DNA of 5,927 bases, from positions 1 through 5,927 of the forward strand of contig NZ_JAFFPT010000015.1 in NCBI RefSeq assembly GCF_016918785.1, given 5' to 3'. Made by a program: the position numbers and the translations under genes. A model generated the notes under the pieces. That model worked only from the letters and a program-made list of their open reading frames with translations, ran no database searches and was not told the origin of the DNA. Position 1 is the stretch's first letter. The number at the start of each line of letters is the position of its first letter. Positions 1 through 5,927 of this stretch are shown in pieces. The DNA is from Leptospira ainazelensis (lineage in GTDB: Bacteria > Spirochaetota > Leptospiria > Leptospirales > Leptospiraceae).

Positions 1-26
1 TTTCTCCTCCTTTGCCATCATTTTTG

Positions 27-70
27 TGTTACCTATGTTCCCGGTCTATTTTGTTACCCATGTCTCCGGT
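27..70. repeat. Two 19-bp direct repeats, IS-terminus-like
   Basis: Two copies of the pattern TGTTACCYATGTYYCCGGT lie at 27-45 and 52-70, 25 bp apart, with 16 of 19 positions identical. A partial third start (TTGTACC) follows at 71-77. Closely spaced repeats of this TGTTACC...CCGGT kind recall the multi-repeat transposase-binding ends of some insertion sequences, possibly IS481-type; that family guess is from memory. No transposase coding sequence can be recognised in the 26 bases to the left, so the element, if real, lies mostly outside the window or is a remnant. Orientation of the element is not certain. Confidence 0.45.
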
Positions 71-80
71 TTGTACCTTT

Positions 81-127
81 GGGCGGGGCGCGCGACCTTC
101 ACAGAGGATTGTCGTTGTTACGACAAA
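81..127 (+). repeat. GC-rich dispersed repeat, left copy
   Basis: This 47-bp segment begins with a 14-base run made only of G and C (81-94) and ends with a small palindrome GTCG-N6-CGAC (111-124) followed by AAA. The reverse complement of 5813-5859 matches it at 38 of 47 positions without gaps, including all of the first 14 bases. The composition is far from the surrounding AT-rich DNA. It is a dispersed repeat of unknown function, starting directly after the IS-like repeats. Confidence 0.7.
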
Positions 128-321
128 TTCTTTGAAAGATTCAGTCCACTTTGTGGGTAAGTTTATGCCCTGATAGGGTGGAGAGGTGGAATAACTCAAT
201 GCAACGCTATCTAAGGATCGAGTTGCAGGGAAAAAATCGGCGGATCTTGCTATATCACAAAATCCTAATTTAGCAAGTAAAAATTACCTCGTCGTCGTTC
301 CGACAAGAATTGTCCTCACTC

Positions 322-354
322 CCTTCCTTTTCTTATTTGTAAACAAAAGGAAGG
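322..354 (-). terminator. Hairpin after the DUF1554 lipoprotein gene
   Basis: A perfect 10-bp inverted repeat (CCTTCCTTTT at 322-331, AAAAGGAAGG at 345-354) has a 13-base loop and lies about 40 bases beyond the stop codon of the minus-strand lipoprotein gene. Position and stem length suit transcript termination or 3' end protection. No T-run follows the stem on either strand, so a classical intrinsic terminator is not fully supported. Confidence 0.45.
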
Positions 355-391
355 CTCCCAGGAGAAACAATTTTGAAATATTAAAAACTAC

Positions 392-1099
392 TTACTGTTC
401 AACGCAAAGAAGATTTTTGGCTCCGTCACAGCCGGGAATATTATTCCCTTTGACATCGGCAATCGTCGTCGCGGTCGCCAGTCCAGTTGTTCCATTGGAA
501 CCCAACGTTCCATCCGACCATGCTGTAGTAGCGCCCCCGCAAACTACGTTCGCGGACCAGTCGGTCGCACTCCCCGGCGCCAAACCAGTCCAATAGTTTG
601 CCGCGGCTGCCTGTATCTGAATCGGAATCGTAGCAATCAATGAATTCGCAGTTGTGGTAAAAACCAAGGTCGTCTGGTCTACGCGGTAGTAATTTTTACT
701 CGCTTGTAAAACCCAATTTTTATTTCCCGCCGTTGGACAATTGGCATCGCCATTCAAACAGGCGTAACGATCCCCATTGGCTCCGGAGTTACCGGTAATA
801 AAAGCCTTATACGTTCCGGACGTCGGCTTGTTTGCATCGTTTGTGCACTTGGTATCGGCTCCGTTTATACCGCCTAAATTTCCGTTATACGTTGTGGCCG
901 TAACAAAGACGCGTAACTTCGTGTCCGCAGTTGTTGTGGTTCCCCCGCCGGCAGTGGTAGCAGCCGCTCCTGCTCCCAAAAGAAGTAAAACGGCTGAATC
1001 ATCCGTCTTTTCTTCCGGTTTGCATTGGAATAAAGAAATAGAAAGGATGAAGACAAAAGATAGAAAAAACGTTAGTTGTCTATGTGAGCTTAGTTTCAT
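392..1099 (-). CDS. DUF1554 domain lipoprotein
   Basis: Putative exported lipoprotein of 235 aa. The N-terminus has a basic start (MKLSSHRQ), a hydrophobic stretch at about 10-24 and Cys26 in LFQC, a loose lipobox of the spirochaete type. A low-complexity Leu/Ala/Gly/Thr linker (about 36-59) separates the lipid anchor from the domain. From about residue 62 the pattern RVFVTATTYNGNLGG, then ADTKC and GTYKAF, is the hallmark start of DUF1554, a family common in leptospiral lipoproteins. The domain has six cysteines (85, 114, 121, 187, 224, 232), enough for three disulfides, and several W/G motifs (NYWTGL, TAWSDG). The probable site is the outer membrane or cell surface; the biochemical role is unknown and host-ligand binding is only a guess. 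No good Shine-Dalgarno precedes the ATG. The gene is richer in G+C than its neighbours (35 of 60 bases in 541-600). It is transcribed away from birA. Confidence 0.88.
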   Translation of the reverse strand: MKLSSHRQLTFFLSFVFILSISLFQCKPEEKTDDSAVLLLLGAGAAATTAGGGTTTTADTKLRVFVTATTYNGNLGGINGADTKCTNDANKPTSGTYKAFITGNSGANGDRYACLNGDANCPTAGNKNWVLQASKNYYRVDQTTLVFTTTANSLIATIPIQIQAAAANYWTGLAPGSATDWSANVVCGGATTAWSDGTLGSNGTTGLATATTIADVKGNNIPGCDGAKNLLCVEQ

Positions 1100-1140
1100 A
1101 TTTGAAAATTGGTAATAAAAACAAAAAGTGTGTCAATTCA

Positions 1141-1188
1141 AATTATAGAAAAATATAATAATTTATAGTTTTACCTAACAATTTATAG
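1141..1188 (-). repeat. Three phased CTATAA(A)TT boxes
   Basis: On the minus strand CTATAAATT occurs at 1180-1188 and 1160-1168, and the shorter CTATAATT at 1141-1148. The spacings are 20 and 19 bp, close to two helical turns, so all three face the same side of the DNA. They may be regulator half-sites or successive -10-like elements of the lipoprotein promoter. The stretch 1154-1167 also faintly resembles a Fur/PerR-type inverted box, but one half is out of register by a base. Confidence 0.35.
1142..1147 (-). promoter_or_regulatory. Candidate -10 box for the lipoprotein gene
   Basis: Read on the minus strand this is a perfect TATAAT, placing a transcription start near 1135 and a leader of about 36 nt before the ATG at 1099. 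No good -35 is found 16-18 bp upstream. An alternative TTGACA at 1131-1136 would place the transcription start almost at the ATG and has no good -10, so it is less likely. Confidence 0.35.
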
Positions 1189-1217
1189 AAGATCGAAAAC
1201 GTCGTTTTTTTGTTAGG
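1174..1217. repeat. Inverted repeat in the divergent intergenic region
   Basis: CCTAACAA at 1174-1181 is the exact reverse complement of TTGTTAGG at 1210-1217, with a 28-base interval. The interval holds a small AAAAC-GTC-GTTTT hairpin and a T-run at 1204-1211. It lies between the divergent lipoprotein and birA genes. It could be an operator or a weak terminator-like structure; its function is unknown. Confidence 0.3.
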
Positions 1218-1300
1218 CGATCCGAATTTCTCCCAAGCCGAAAAAGAAAAAGAGGAGGAGAATTCCTTTTTTATTTCCCCTTCCAACCGCTTCCTCGTTT

Positions 1301-1306
1301 TATAAC
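1301..1306 (+). promoter_or_regulatory. Weak candidate -10 box for birA-coaX
   Basis: TATAAC at 1301-1306 is the best -10-like sequence ahead of birA and would give a leader of about 45-50 nt. The region 17-18 bp upstream is C-rich and shows no consensus -35, so this is a low-confidence suggestion. Confidence 0.25.
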
Positions 1307-1359
1307 ACCGACTTTCTTCCCCCTATTTTCTTCTTGCGAATTCCATAAGTAGGATCATT

Positions 1360-2127
<768 letters not shown>

Positions 2128-2128
2128 A

Positions 2129-2902
2129 ATGCTCTTAGTTGTCGACGTCGGAAACACAAACACGGTCTTCGGAATCTTTGAAAACGGAAAGACCTCTCCT
2201 CTTTTTCACAAACGAACCGTGACCCGAAAGGATCGGACCTCGGACGAACTTGGATTGTTCTTTCGAGGTTTTTTGCGGGAATTCAAAATCGAAAACGAAG
2301 CGATCACGGGCGGAATTTATTCGAGTGTGGTCCCTACCCTCAATCCTATCTTAGATAGAATGTTTCAAGATTGGTTTAAGATCGACGCAGTTCACGTAAA
2401 TTATCAGATGAAACTTCCTTTTTCAATTTCTTATCCGAGACCCTATGAGATCGGAGCCGATCGTCTGGTCAACGCGGCTGCGGCAGTCGTGGACAATCCT
2501 GGAAAATCCATCCTCATAGACTTAGGAACGGCTACTACGTTTTGTGTAGTAAGCGATAAACCGGAATACTTGGGCGGGGTCATCGCTCCCGGTCTCAAAG
2601 TTTCCATGGATGCCCTCACAAAAAATACTTCTCAGCTTCCTCCGATCGTTTTTCAATCTCCTGAAAAAATCTTAGGAGATTCCACGATAGAATCGATCCA
2701 GGCGGGTTTCTTTTTTGGATGGATCGGACTTTTGGAAGGAATCATTCGCGAAATCAAACGCGACAAAGGCCAGGACTATCGAGTGATCGGAACGGGTGGA
2801 TTGGTAACCGTGATCGACGCCGCACATCCGGGAATCTTTGATAGCATCGATCCGCTTTTGACTCTCAGAGGGTTGCAGATTCTTCATCAGATGAATTCGT
2901 AA
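2129..2902 (+). CDS. coaX: Type III pantothenate kinase (CoaX)
   Basis: Cytoplasmic enzyme that phosphorylates pantothenate, the first step of coenzyme A synthesis. The 257-aa length is normal for CoaX. It has the family signature in order: the phosphate-binding start DVGNTNT at 6-12, YSSVVPTLN at 64-72, PYEIGADRL at 105-113 with Asp111, DLGTATTF at 131-138 with Asp131, GGVIAPGL at 149-156, GTGG at 221-224, and DPLLTLRGL at 241-249. These belong to the ASKHA (acetate and sugar kinase/Hsc70/actin) fold. Type III kinases are known to need a monovalent cation and to escape CoA feedback inhibition. The ATG lies one base after the birA stop and has no visible Shine-Dalgarno, so translation is probably coupled to birA. 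Fusion or adjacency of BirA and CoaX (Baf) is known in other bacteria. Nothing in the sequence suggests inactivation. Confidence 0.95.
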   Translation: MLLVVDVGNTNTVFGIFENGKTSPLFHKRTVTRKDRTSDELGLFFRGFLREFKIENEAITGGIYSSVVPTLNPILDRMFQDWFKIDAVHVNYQMKLPFSISYPRPYEIGADRLVNAAAAVVDNPGKSILIDLGTATTFCVVSDKPEYLGGVIAPGLKVSMDALTKNTSQLPPIVFQSPEKILGDSTIESIQAGFFFGWIGLLEGIIREIKRDKGQDYRVIGTGGLVTVIDAAHPGIFDSIDPLLTLRGLQILHQMNS

Positions 2903-2941
2903 TCGATTAGGGAAACCGAATTCTAAAAAAGATCCCGTCTT

Positions 2942-2974
2942 GAATCCAAGGAATTGATCTTCTTCCTTTGGTTC
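2942..2974 (+). terminator. Imperfect hairpin after coaX
   Basis: The arms 2942-2953 and 2963-2974 can pair over 12 positions with one mismatch and one G-U, around a 9-base loop, about 40 nt beyond the coaX stop. The following ATTCTTAG is only weakly T-rich. It is a plausible end for the birA-coaX transcript but not a textbook intrinsic terminator. Confidence 0.35.
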
Positions 2975-3024
2975 ATTCTTAGATTCTGAACTCTGAATTT
3001 GAAACCTCTCCCGAAATCTCGAAA

Positions 3025-3036
3025 TGTAGGAACTCC
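3025..3036 (+). repeat. TGTnGGAAyTCC short palindrome (partial)
   Basis: TGTAGGAACTCC matches the left three quarters of the 16-base palindrome family TGTnGGAAyTCCnACA seen elsewhere in this window. The right arm is lost (AATA instead of nACA). Confidence 0.4.
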
Positions 3037-3097
3037 AATAAGAATTTAACGGCAATGATTCCGTTGAAAAGTTCATACTGCTAAAAGAGACGTAATC

Positions 3098-3113
3098 TGT
3101 GGGAACTCCTGCG
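3098..3113 (+). repeat. TGTnGGAAyTCCnACA short palindrome
   Basis: TGTGGGAACTCCTGCG fits the family except near its 3' end. It lies in a gene-free stretch, as all the copies in this window do. Confidence 0.5.
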
Positions 3114-3266
3114 TTTCTATTACGAACTTGCAGGGTGTTATCGGCACCGTTTCTTTAAGGGTTCGGAACGAGTTCTCAAAAATCAAATCCGATAAAAATA
3201 AGAATCGAATAGCGAACGGAATTCTTTCTTGCCTCTTAAGAATTCTACTTCATCTTTCGCACTAAG

Positions 3267-3803
3267 ATGTTCGATCTTTTTAAATCAAAAGAACCCTCGG
3301 TCCCCGTAAACGATCAAATCTGGATTTCTCGAGAAGCAAAATTGGAAAGATGCCGTCGTCTGATTTACAAAAACACAAAACATCTTTTTCTCTTTTGGTT
3401 TGAAGAATCCTTTCAAGAATTTCGATCGACTCTGAATTTAGGCGAGAATTCTCCAAACCTAGCCTATGCGAAAGAAGTCTCGTTTGTCGATCTTCAAAAT
3501 CGATTTCCGATATTCGGAGAACACTATCCCCTCAAAAAAATCGAACAGAACGTTTTTCTAAAACTCCAGCTCAAGGAAGTTACCGTCTTTTCTTCGTTAG
3601 ACGAACCCTTGTTCCAAGCTTTCGGCGGAGAAAAAATCGTAGACCTAATGAGAACGATGGGAATAAAAAACGACGCGATCTCACATCCCATGGTCAGCGC
3701 GTCCATCGGAAGGGCACAGGAAAAAATCGCAAAAAAAATTTCTCTGGAACGTAGAACGGATTCTTCTCAGAAGGATTGGTTTTCTTTGAATCTTCCTTCG
3801 TAA
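3267..3803 (+). CDS. SecA NBD2-like small protein, function unknown
   Basis: A 178-aa soluble protein with no signal peptide or membrane segment. Its C-terminal half resembles the part of SecA where the second helicase domain ends. FSSLDEPLFQAFGGEKI (108-124) parallels SecA's S-x-D-D-L-x-x-x-F segment, LMRTMGI (127-133) parallels LMRKLGM, and AISHPMVSASIGRAQEKI (137-154) parallels the AIEHPxVTKAIxxAQxKVE helix. Upstream, GEHYPLKKIEQN (84-95) sits where SecA has GTERHESRRIDNQ. The next SecA element, the GRxGRQG arginine-finger motif, is absent here, and there is no Walker A motif, so ATPase activity is unlikely. I infer a degenerate stand-alone NBD2-type domain, perhaps a binding or regulatory partner; whether it touches the Sec pathway is unknown. 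The ATG is the only start available after an in-frame stop at 3237-3239; the Shine-Dalgarno is poor. It converges with the hydrolase gene. Confidence 0.82.
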   Translation: MFDLFKSKEPSVPVNDQIWISREAKLERCRRLIYKNTKHLFLFWFEESFQEFRSTLNLGENSPNLAYAKEVSFVDLQNRFPIFGEHYPLKKIEQNVFLKLQLKEVTVFSSLDEPLFQAFGGEKIVDLMRTMGIKNDAISHPMVSASIGRAQEKIAKKISLERRTDSSQKDWFSLNLPS

Positions 3804-3818
3804 GGATCTACTTCCTTT

Positions 3819-3833
3819 CGGACTTAAAGTCCG
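3819..3833 (+). terminator. Short hairpin after the SecA-like gene
   Basis: CGGACT-TAA-AGTCCG is a perfect 6-bp stem with a 3-base loop, 15 nt after the stop codon. It has no following T-run (TTACAAG), so termination is possible but unproven. Confidence 0.35.
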
Positions 3834-3862
3834 TTACAAGAGAATTTTACGAGAAAATCTGA

Positions 3863-3877
3863 ATAGGAACTCTTACA
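3863..3877 (+). repeat. TGTnGGAAyTCCnACA-type short palindrome (degenerate)
   Basis: ATAGGAACTCTTACA fits the family with a few changes and is followed by a TCTGC-N7-GCAGA hairpin at about 3882-3898. It lies between the convergent genes. Confidence 0.4.
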
Positions 3878-3927
3878 TAAGTCTGCTTTATTCGCAGAAA
3901 AGATCGCGAATCTGGATTGCTATTACC

Positions 3928-3945
3928 GCAAAAAAACGTTTTTGC
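3928..3945 (-). terminator. Bidirectional hairpin between convergent genes
   Basis: GCAAAAA and TTTTTGC form a 7-bp stem with an AACG loop. Read on the minus strand it contains a run of seven T and lies about 45 nt past the hydrolase stop codon. On the plus strand it follows the SecA-like gene. Such a hairpin in a convergent gap is a reasonable shared terminator, though the T-run is inside the stem. Confidence 0.4.
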
Positions 3946-3991
3946 AGAATGTGGTCTCTGAATTCTTTCCAATTCGATTCTTTCTCAAAAT

Positions 3992-4954
3992 TCAAAAGGC
4001 TTTTTTCTCTTTTAACCAGGATAAAATTTCACGATCAAAAACTTCCGGTTCTTCCAACTGAGGAGTGTGGCCGCTCTTTTCAAAAAATTGAATCTTTAGA
4101 TCGTTGAAAAGAGGAAGAATCGGATCCCAGAGATAGGCGGGAGGCATCAGATAATCGTATCTTCCGAGTGCAAGATACACTGGAATTTTAATCTTCTCGA
4201 GACCGGGTTTGATATCGATGTCTCGAAAAACTTCTCCCCAAACATGATCGAACATCGACGTATTGATTTCAATATCTTCCCAAAGTTGACTCGAATCGTA
4301 TTTAAAATCGTACCAGCTCTTGGCTCCCGAAAGAATATTAAATATCCGGAATGCGTTTTTAGGATCTTTTTCTACGGCCTCGGGAAGTTTCGACATTCTT
4401 TCCTCGAAATATTTTTTTCGATCCTCCGAAGCATTCTCTTGAAAATGAGATTCTATAAGTTCGTGGCTTTTTTTCGATAAATCGGGGGTCAGGCACATCA
4501 AGATAAGATGGCTCACATTCTCCTGATATTTTTTTGCATATTCGAGCGCCATATAACCGTGTCCGGAATGGCCCACTAAGACGATTCGATTTAGGCCGAG
4601 CTCTTTTCGAACAAGTTCCATGTCTTCCAAGAGAATGTCTAAGGAAAAGTCCTCCTTTTTTGCGGAGGAACTTCCGCCGGCATAACCCCGGTGATCCACA
4701 AAGATCATACGACAGTGCTTTCGAATTTCTTTGGAAAACGTACGATCGTAGTAAAGAGAGCTTCCGATCACGAACACATCGGGGCCCTGCCCTTCCACGA
4801 TGTATCGCAAGTTCCATTCTTGTGATTTTACAAAACCTTGAACTGAATTGTCTTTCATAACGTTATGTGCACTTAATCCTGTAAAATTACATTTTTGGGA
4901 AACGTTTTCTTTGAAACTTTTTTTAAAAAGAAAAAGGCCCGATATTTTTTCCAT
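3992..4954 (-). CDS. Alpha/beta hydrolase family protein
   Basis: Alpha/beta-hydrolase-fold enzyme, 320 aa as the longest form. Features of the fold in order: the strand and oxyanion region FVIGSSLYYDR (61-71), DHRGYAGGSS (87-96), the nucleophile elbow GHSGHG with Ser130 (128-133), the acid in GRYDYL with Asp267, and the histidine in SGHTPQLEEP with His296. The triad Ser130-Asp267-His296 is complete, so it should be an active hydrolase. The pattern resembles the proline iminopeptidase/epoxide-hydrolase-like group, but the usual HGGPG oxyanion motif is replaced by IGSSLYY, so no substrate is named. A second ATG (Met33, at 4856-4858) would give 288 aa starting just before the first fold strand; neither start has a strong Shine-Dalgarno. 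No export signal is evident, which suggests a cytoplasmic enzyme. It stands alone between a convergent and a divergent gene. Confidence 0.88.
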   Translation of the reverse strand: MEKISGLFLFKKSFKENVSQKCNFTGLSAHNVMKDNSVQGFVKSQEWNLRYIVEGQGPDVFVIGSSLYYDRTFSKEIRKHCRMIFVDHRGYAGGSSSAKKEDFSLDILLEDMELVRKELGLNRIVLVGHSGHGYMALEYAKKYQENVSHLILMCLTPDLSKKSHELIESHFQENASEDRKKYFEERMSKLPEAVEKDPKNAFRIFNILSGAKSWYDFKYDSSQLWEDIEINTSMFDHVWGEVFRDIDIKPGLEKIKIPVYLALGRYDYLMPPAYLWDPILPLFNDLKIQFFEKSGHTPQLEEPEVFDREILSWLKEKKAF

Positions 4955-5099
4955 AAATTTTTTATCCGTTCATTAGAGAAGTTTTTTTACGTTCCAACGG
5001 AACAAAGAATTCTTCTTTCTAAGATAGGATTTTATTCTTAGGATTCAAAAACGAAAGTTCTCCATTGATTTCGATCCATTTCGATTTTTCGAAACGGAA

Positions 5100-5129
5100 T
5101 TGACAAAAGGGTTTCGGAAGTTTAAGAAT
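5100..5129 (+). promoter_or_regulatory. Promoter candidate for the rhodanese gene
   Basis: A consensus -35 TTGACA (5100-5105) is followed after 18 bp by AAGAAT (5124-5129), or after 17 bp by TAAGAA. Transcription would start near 5135, leaving a leader of about 20 nt that contains just the ribosome binding site. Confidence 0.45.
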
Positions 5130-5141
5130 TTAAAGGGATTC

Positions 5142-5146
5142 AAGGA
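5142..5146 (+). promoter_or_regulatory. Ribosome binding site fixing the rhodanese start
   Basis: AAGGA lies 7 nt before the ATG at 5154, the best Shine-Dalgarno in the window. It supports that ATG over the in-frame TTG at 5100, which falls inside the probable -35 element. Confidence 0.65.
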
Positions 5147-5153
5147 ACTTTTT

Positions 5154-5702
5154 ATGAAAAATATCGTGATTCTTCTTTTATTGATTTGTTGTAACAGTAT
5201 GATCATCGCCAAAGGAAAACTTACAGTAAAACCTCGGAATCCTATTCCCAATCGTCTGATTGATTACGGTCAATTTCAGAAAACGGTAAATTCTTCCGCA
5301 CAAGAAAGGGAAGCAAAACGACTTACGGAAGAAGAATTTTTAAAGATGATTTCCGAAAAGGACGTGGTTCTTTTGGATGCAAGGAGCGAATCCAGATTTA
5401 AGCTCAGACATATCCAAGGAGCCGTCAATCTTCCGTTTACCGAATTTACAAAAGAATCCCTTTCGAAGATCGTTCCCAATTTCGATACAAGGATTTTGAT
5501 CTACTGCAACAATAACTTTGAAGGAAGTCCGCAAGCGTTTGCCGCAAAAAGCCCGGCCGCTTCTTTGAATCTCTCCACCTTTATTTCCCTAAAAGTTTAC
5601 GGTTACAAGAATATCTACGAACTCGGCCCTTTGTTGGATGTGGAAACAACAAAAATCCCTTTTGAAGGATCCGAAGTTCAAATAGGACAAGAACATAAAT
5701 GA
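5154..5702 (+). CDS. Exported rhodanese-like domain protein
   Basis: A 182-aa protein with an N-terminal signal (MKN then hydrophobic 4-18), so probably periplasmic. Cleavage after Ala19 (IIA/KG) is plausible; Cys12/Cys13 in LLICC could instead be a poor lipobox. A single rhodanese domain spans about 57-165. VLLDARSESRF (72-82) and HIQGAVNLPFTEF (87-99) are the usual D-x-R and H-I-x-G-A-x-N-x-P motifs, and ILIYCNNNFEG (114-124) carries the catalytic Cys118. The loop CNNNFEG lacks the arginine common in thiosulfate sulfurtransferases. The following KSPAASLNLSTFISL and YGYKNIYELG resemble a known rhodanese subgroup of unclear substrate. Rhodaneses carry a persulfide sulfur or act as thiol sensors; the actual substrate here is unknown. 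The start at 5154 is set by the AAGGA site. The gene is monocistronic and divergent from the hydrolase. Confidence 0.88.
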   Translation: MKNIVILLLLICCNSMIIAKGKLTVKPRNPIPNRLIDYGQFQKTVNSSAQEREAKRLTEEEFLKMISEKDVVLLDARSESRFKLRHIQGAVNLPFTEFTKESLSKIVPNFDTRILIYCNNNFEGSPQAFAAKSPAASLNLSTFISLKVYGYKNIYELGPLLDVETTKIPFEGSEVQIGQEHK

Positions 5703-5724
5703 AAGTTTGAGTTCCGTTTTTTGG

Positions 5725-5745
5725 ATCCGGCTTTTCGGGTTTTTC
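5725..5745 (+). terminator. Weak intrinsic terminator after the rhodanese gene
   Basis: ATCCG (5725-5729) and CGGGT (5736-5740) form a 5-bp stem including one T-G pair around GCTTTT, followed by a T-run (5740-5744). It lies about 22 nt after the stop codon. The stem is short, but hairpin plus T-tract is the classical arrangement. Confidence 0.4.
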
Positions 5746-5812
5746 TTTCGAAGTTTGACCAAGCTCCGAAGAAGAAGTTTTTAAATACAAGTTATTTTCA
5801 TCTCAGAGCGCC

Positions 5813-5859
5813 TTTGTCGGAATTCCGACGATCCTCCGTAAAAGCCGCGCGCCCCGCCC
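5813..5859 (-). repeat. GC-rich dispersed repeat, right (inverted) copy
   Basis: This is the inverted partner of 81-127, matching at 38 of 47 positions. It contains a perfect palindrome TGTCGGAATTCCGAC (core 5815-5829) and, at 5846-5859, the 14-base C/G run that is the exact reverse complement of 81-94. The two copies bracket all six genes of the window. Confidence 0.7.
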
Positions 5860-5866
5860 TGTTTTT

Positions 5867-5927
5867 GGGAGCCTGTTGAAAAAGAAAATCAGAGAATCTC
5901 TCGTGATTCCGCCCTAAATTGCATTGG
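5867..5927. mobile_element. Possible insertion-sequence end at the right edge
   Basis: GGGAGCCTGTTGAAAAAG (5867-5884) resembles the terminal inverted repeats (GxGxCTGTTGAAAAA type) of several insertion sequence families, recalled from general experience. No transposase is visible because the window ends 43 bases later, and no target duplication can be assessed. It begins 8 bases after the GC-rich repeat. Confidence 0.3.

Larger units (their letters stand above)
1..391. other. Gene-free left region with repeats and hairpins
   Basis: No protein gene is supported here; the reading frames open at the left edge have no recognisable content. Besides the IS-like repeats and the GC-rich repeat, there are several inverted repeats: CCCT-GAT-AGGG at 168-178, TGCAAC/GTTGCA at 200-205 and 222-227, and CTTGCTA/TAGCAAG at 246-252 and 271-277. 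A second GTCG-N6-CGACAA palindrome sits at 291-306. The density of hairpins suggests decayed mobile or repeat DNA rather than a regulatory leader, but no structured RNA family is recognised. Confidence 0.5.
2903..3266. other. 364-bp intergenic region with short palindromes
   Basis: No gene is supported between coaX and the SecA-like gene. The region holds the coaX hairpin, a TGTAGGAACTCC half-palindrome at 3025-3036, a fuller TGTGGGAACTCCTGCG at 3098-3113, a CCTGC/GCAGG pair at 3108-3112 and 3130-3134, and a GTTC-G-GAAC palindrome near 3161-3169. No strong promoter for the downstream gene stands out. A minus-strand open frame reaching back into coaX is judged spurious. Confidence 0.5.

Noticed and set aside
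1..161. Open frames running in from the left edge, possibly the end of a transposase
   Set aside because: All three plus frames are open for 135 bases or more but cover the IS-like repeats and GC-rich repeat and show no recognisable protein motif.
777..1115. Plus-strand open frame of 112 codons
   Set aside because: It lies wholly opposite the DUF1554 lipoprotein gene, whose signal peptide and domain motifs are clear; this protein is a complement artefact with Val/Ala/Pro runs.
1131..1136. TTGACA on the minus strand as -35 for the lipoprotein gene
   Set aside because: A start 17 bp plus a -10 further on would fall at the ATG, and no -10-like sequence is present there; the upstream TATAAT is the better choice.
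2672..3076. Minus-strand open frame of 134 codons
   Set aside because: Over half lies antisense to the well-supported coaX gene, it has no recognisable motif, and the rest covers the coaX hairpin and a short palindrome.
4359..4817. Minus-strand open frame of 152 codons and opposite-strand frames within the hydrolase gene
   Set aside because: They are alternate frames of the hydrolase, which contains a complete catalytic triad; the shadows are Arg-rich and motif-free.
4991..5003. GTTCC-AAC-GGAAC palindrome as an operator
   Set aside because: A 5-bp stem is expected often by chance, and it does not match the leptospiral LexA-type box as I recall it.
5100..5153. Longer rhodanese N-terminus from TTG at 5100
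   Set aside because: The TTG is inside a consensus TTGACA, it has no ribosome binding site, and it would bury the signal peptide; ATG at 5154 has AAGGA at ideal spacing.

Overview
The window looks like chromosome from a spirochaete of the genus Leptospira. The case rests on a DUF1554 lipoprotein with a loose spirochaetal lipobox, very short palindromes of a type I associate with leptospiral intergenic DNA (from memory, not checked), and moderate G+C coding sequence. The fairly high G+C would suit the borgpetersenii/santarosai/weilii side of the pathogenic clade better than L. interrogans, but that is inference. Six protein genes are supported. No tRNA, rRNA or CRISPR array was seen.

Layout, left to right. 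Positions 1-391 hold no gene. They contain a pair of 19-bp direct repeats resembling an insertion-sequence terminus, a strikingly GC-rich repeat, and hairpins, one of which may end the first gene. Positions 392-1099 (minus) encode a DUF1554 surface-type lipoprotein. A 260-bp AT-rich divergent region follows, with three phased CTATAA(A)TT boxes. Positions 1360-2902 (plus) form the two-gene unit birA-coaX, biotin protein ligase then type III pantothenate kinase, with a 1-nt gap. After a 364-bp gap with a hairpin and two short palindromes, 3267-3803 (plus) encodes a 178-aa protein whose C-terminal half matches the end of the SecA second nucleotide-binding domain but lacks the arginine-finger motif. 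It converges on an alpha/beta hydrolase (3992-4954, minus). The hydrolase is divergent from an exported single-domain rhodanese (5154-5702, plus) that has a clear ribosome binding site and a TTGACA promoter. The right edge (5703-5927) has a weak terminator, an inverted copy of the GC-rich left repeat, and an IS-like terminal sequence.

How the genes work together. birA and coaX are both cofactor genes: biotin attachment to acetyl-CoA carboxylase, and the first step of coenzyme A synthesis. Their coupling fits shared acetyl-CoA/fatty-acid housekeeping. The other four genes look like independent transcription units. The most notable points are the SecA-like mini-protein and the GC-rich inverted repeats (81-127 and 5813-5859) that bracket the whole gene block, each next to an IS-like sequence. 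I found no convincing new multi-gene system.
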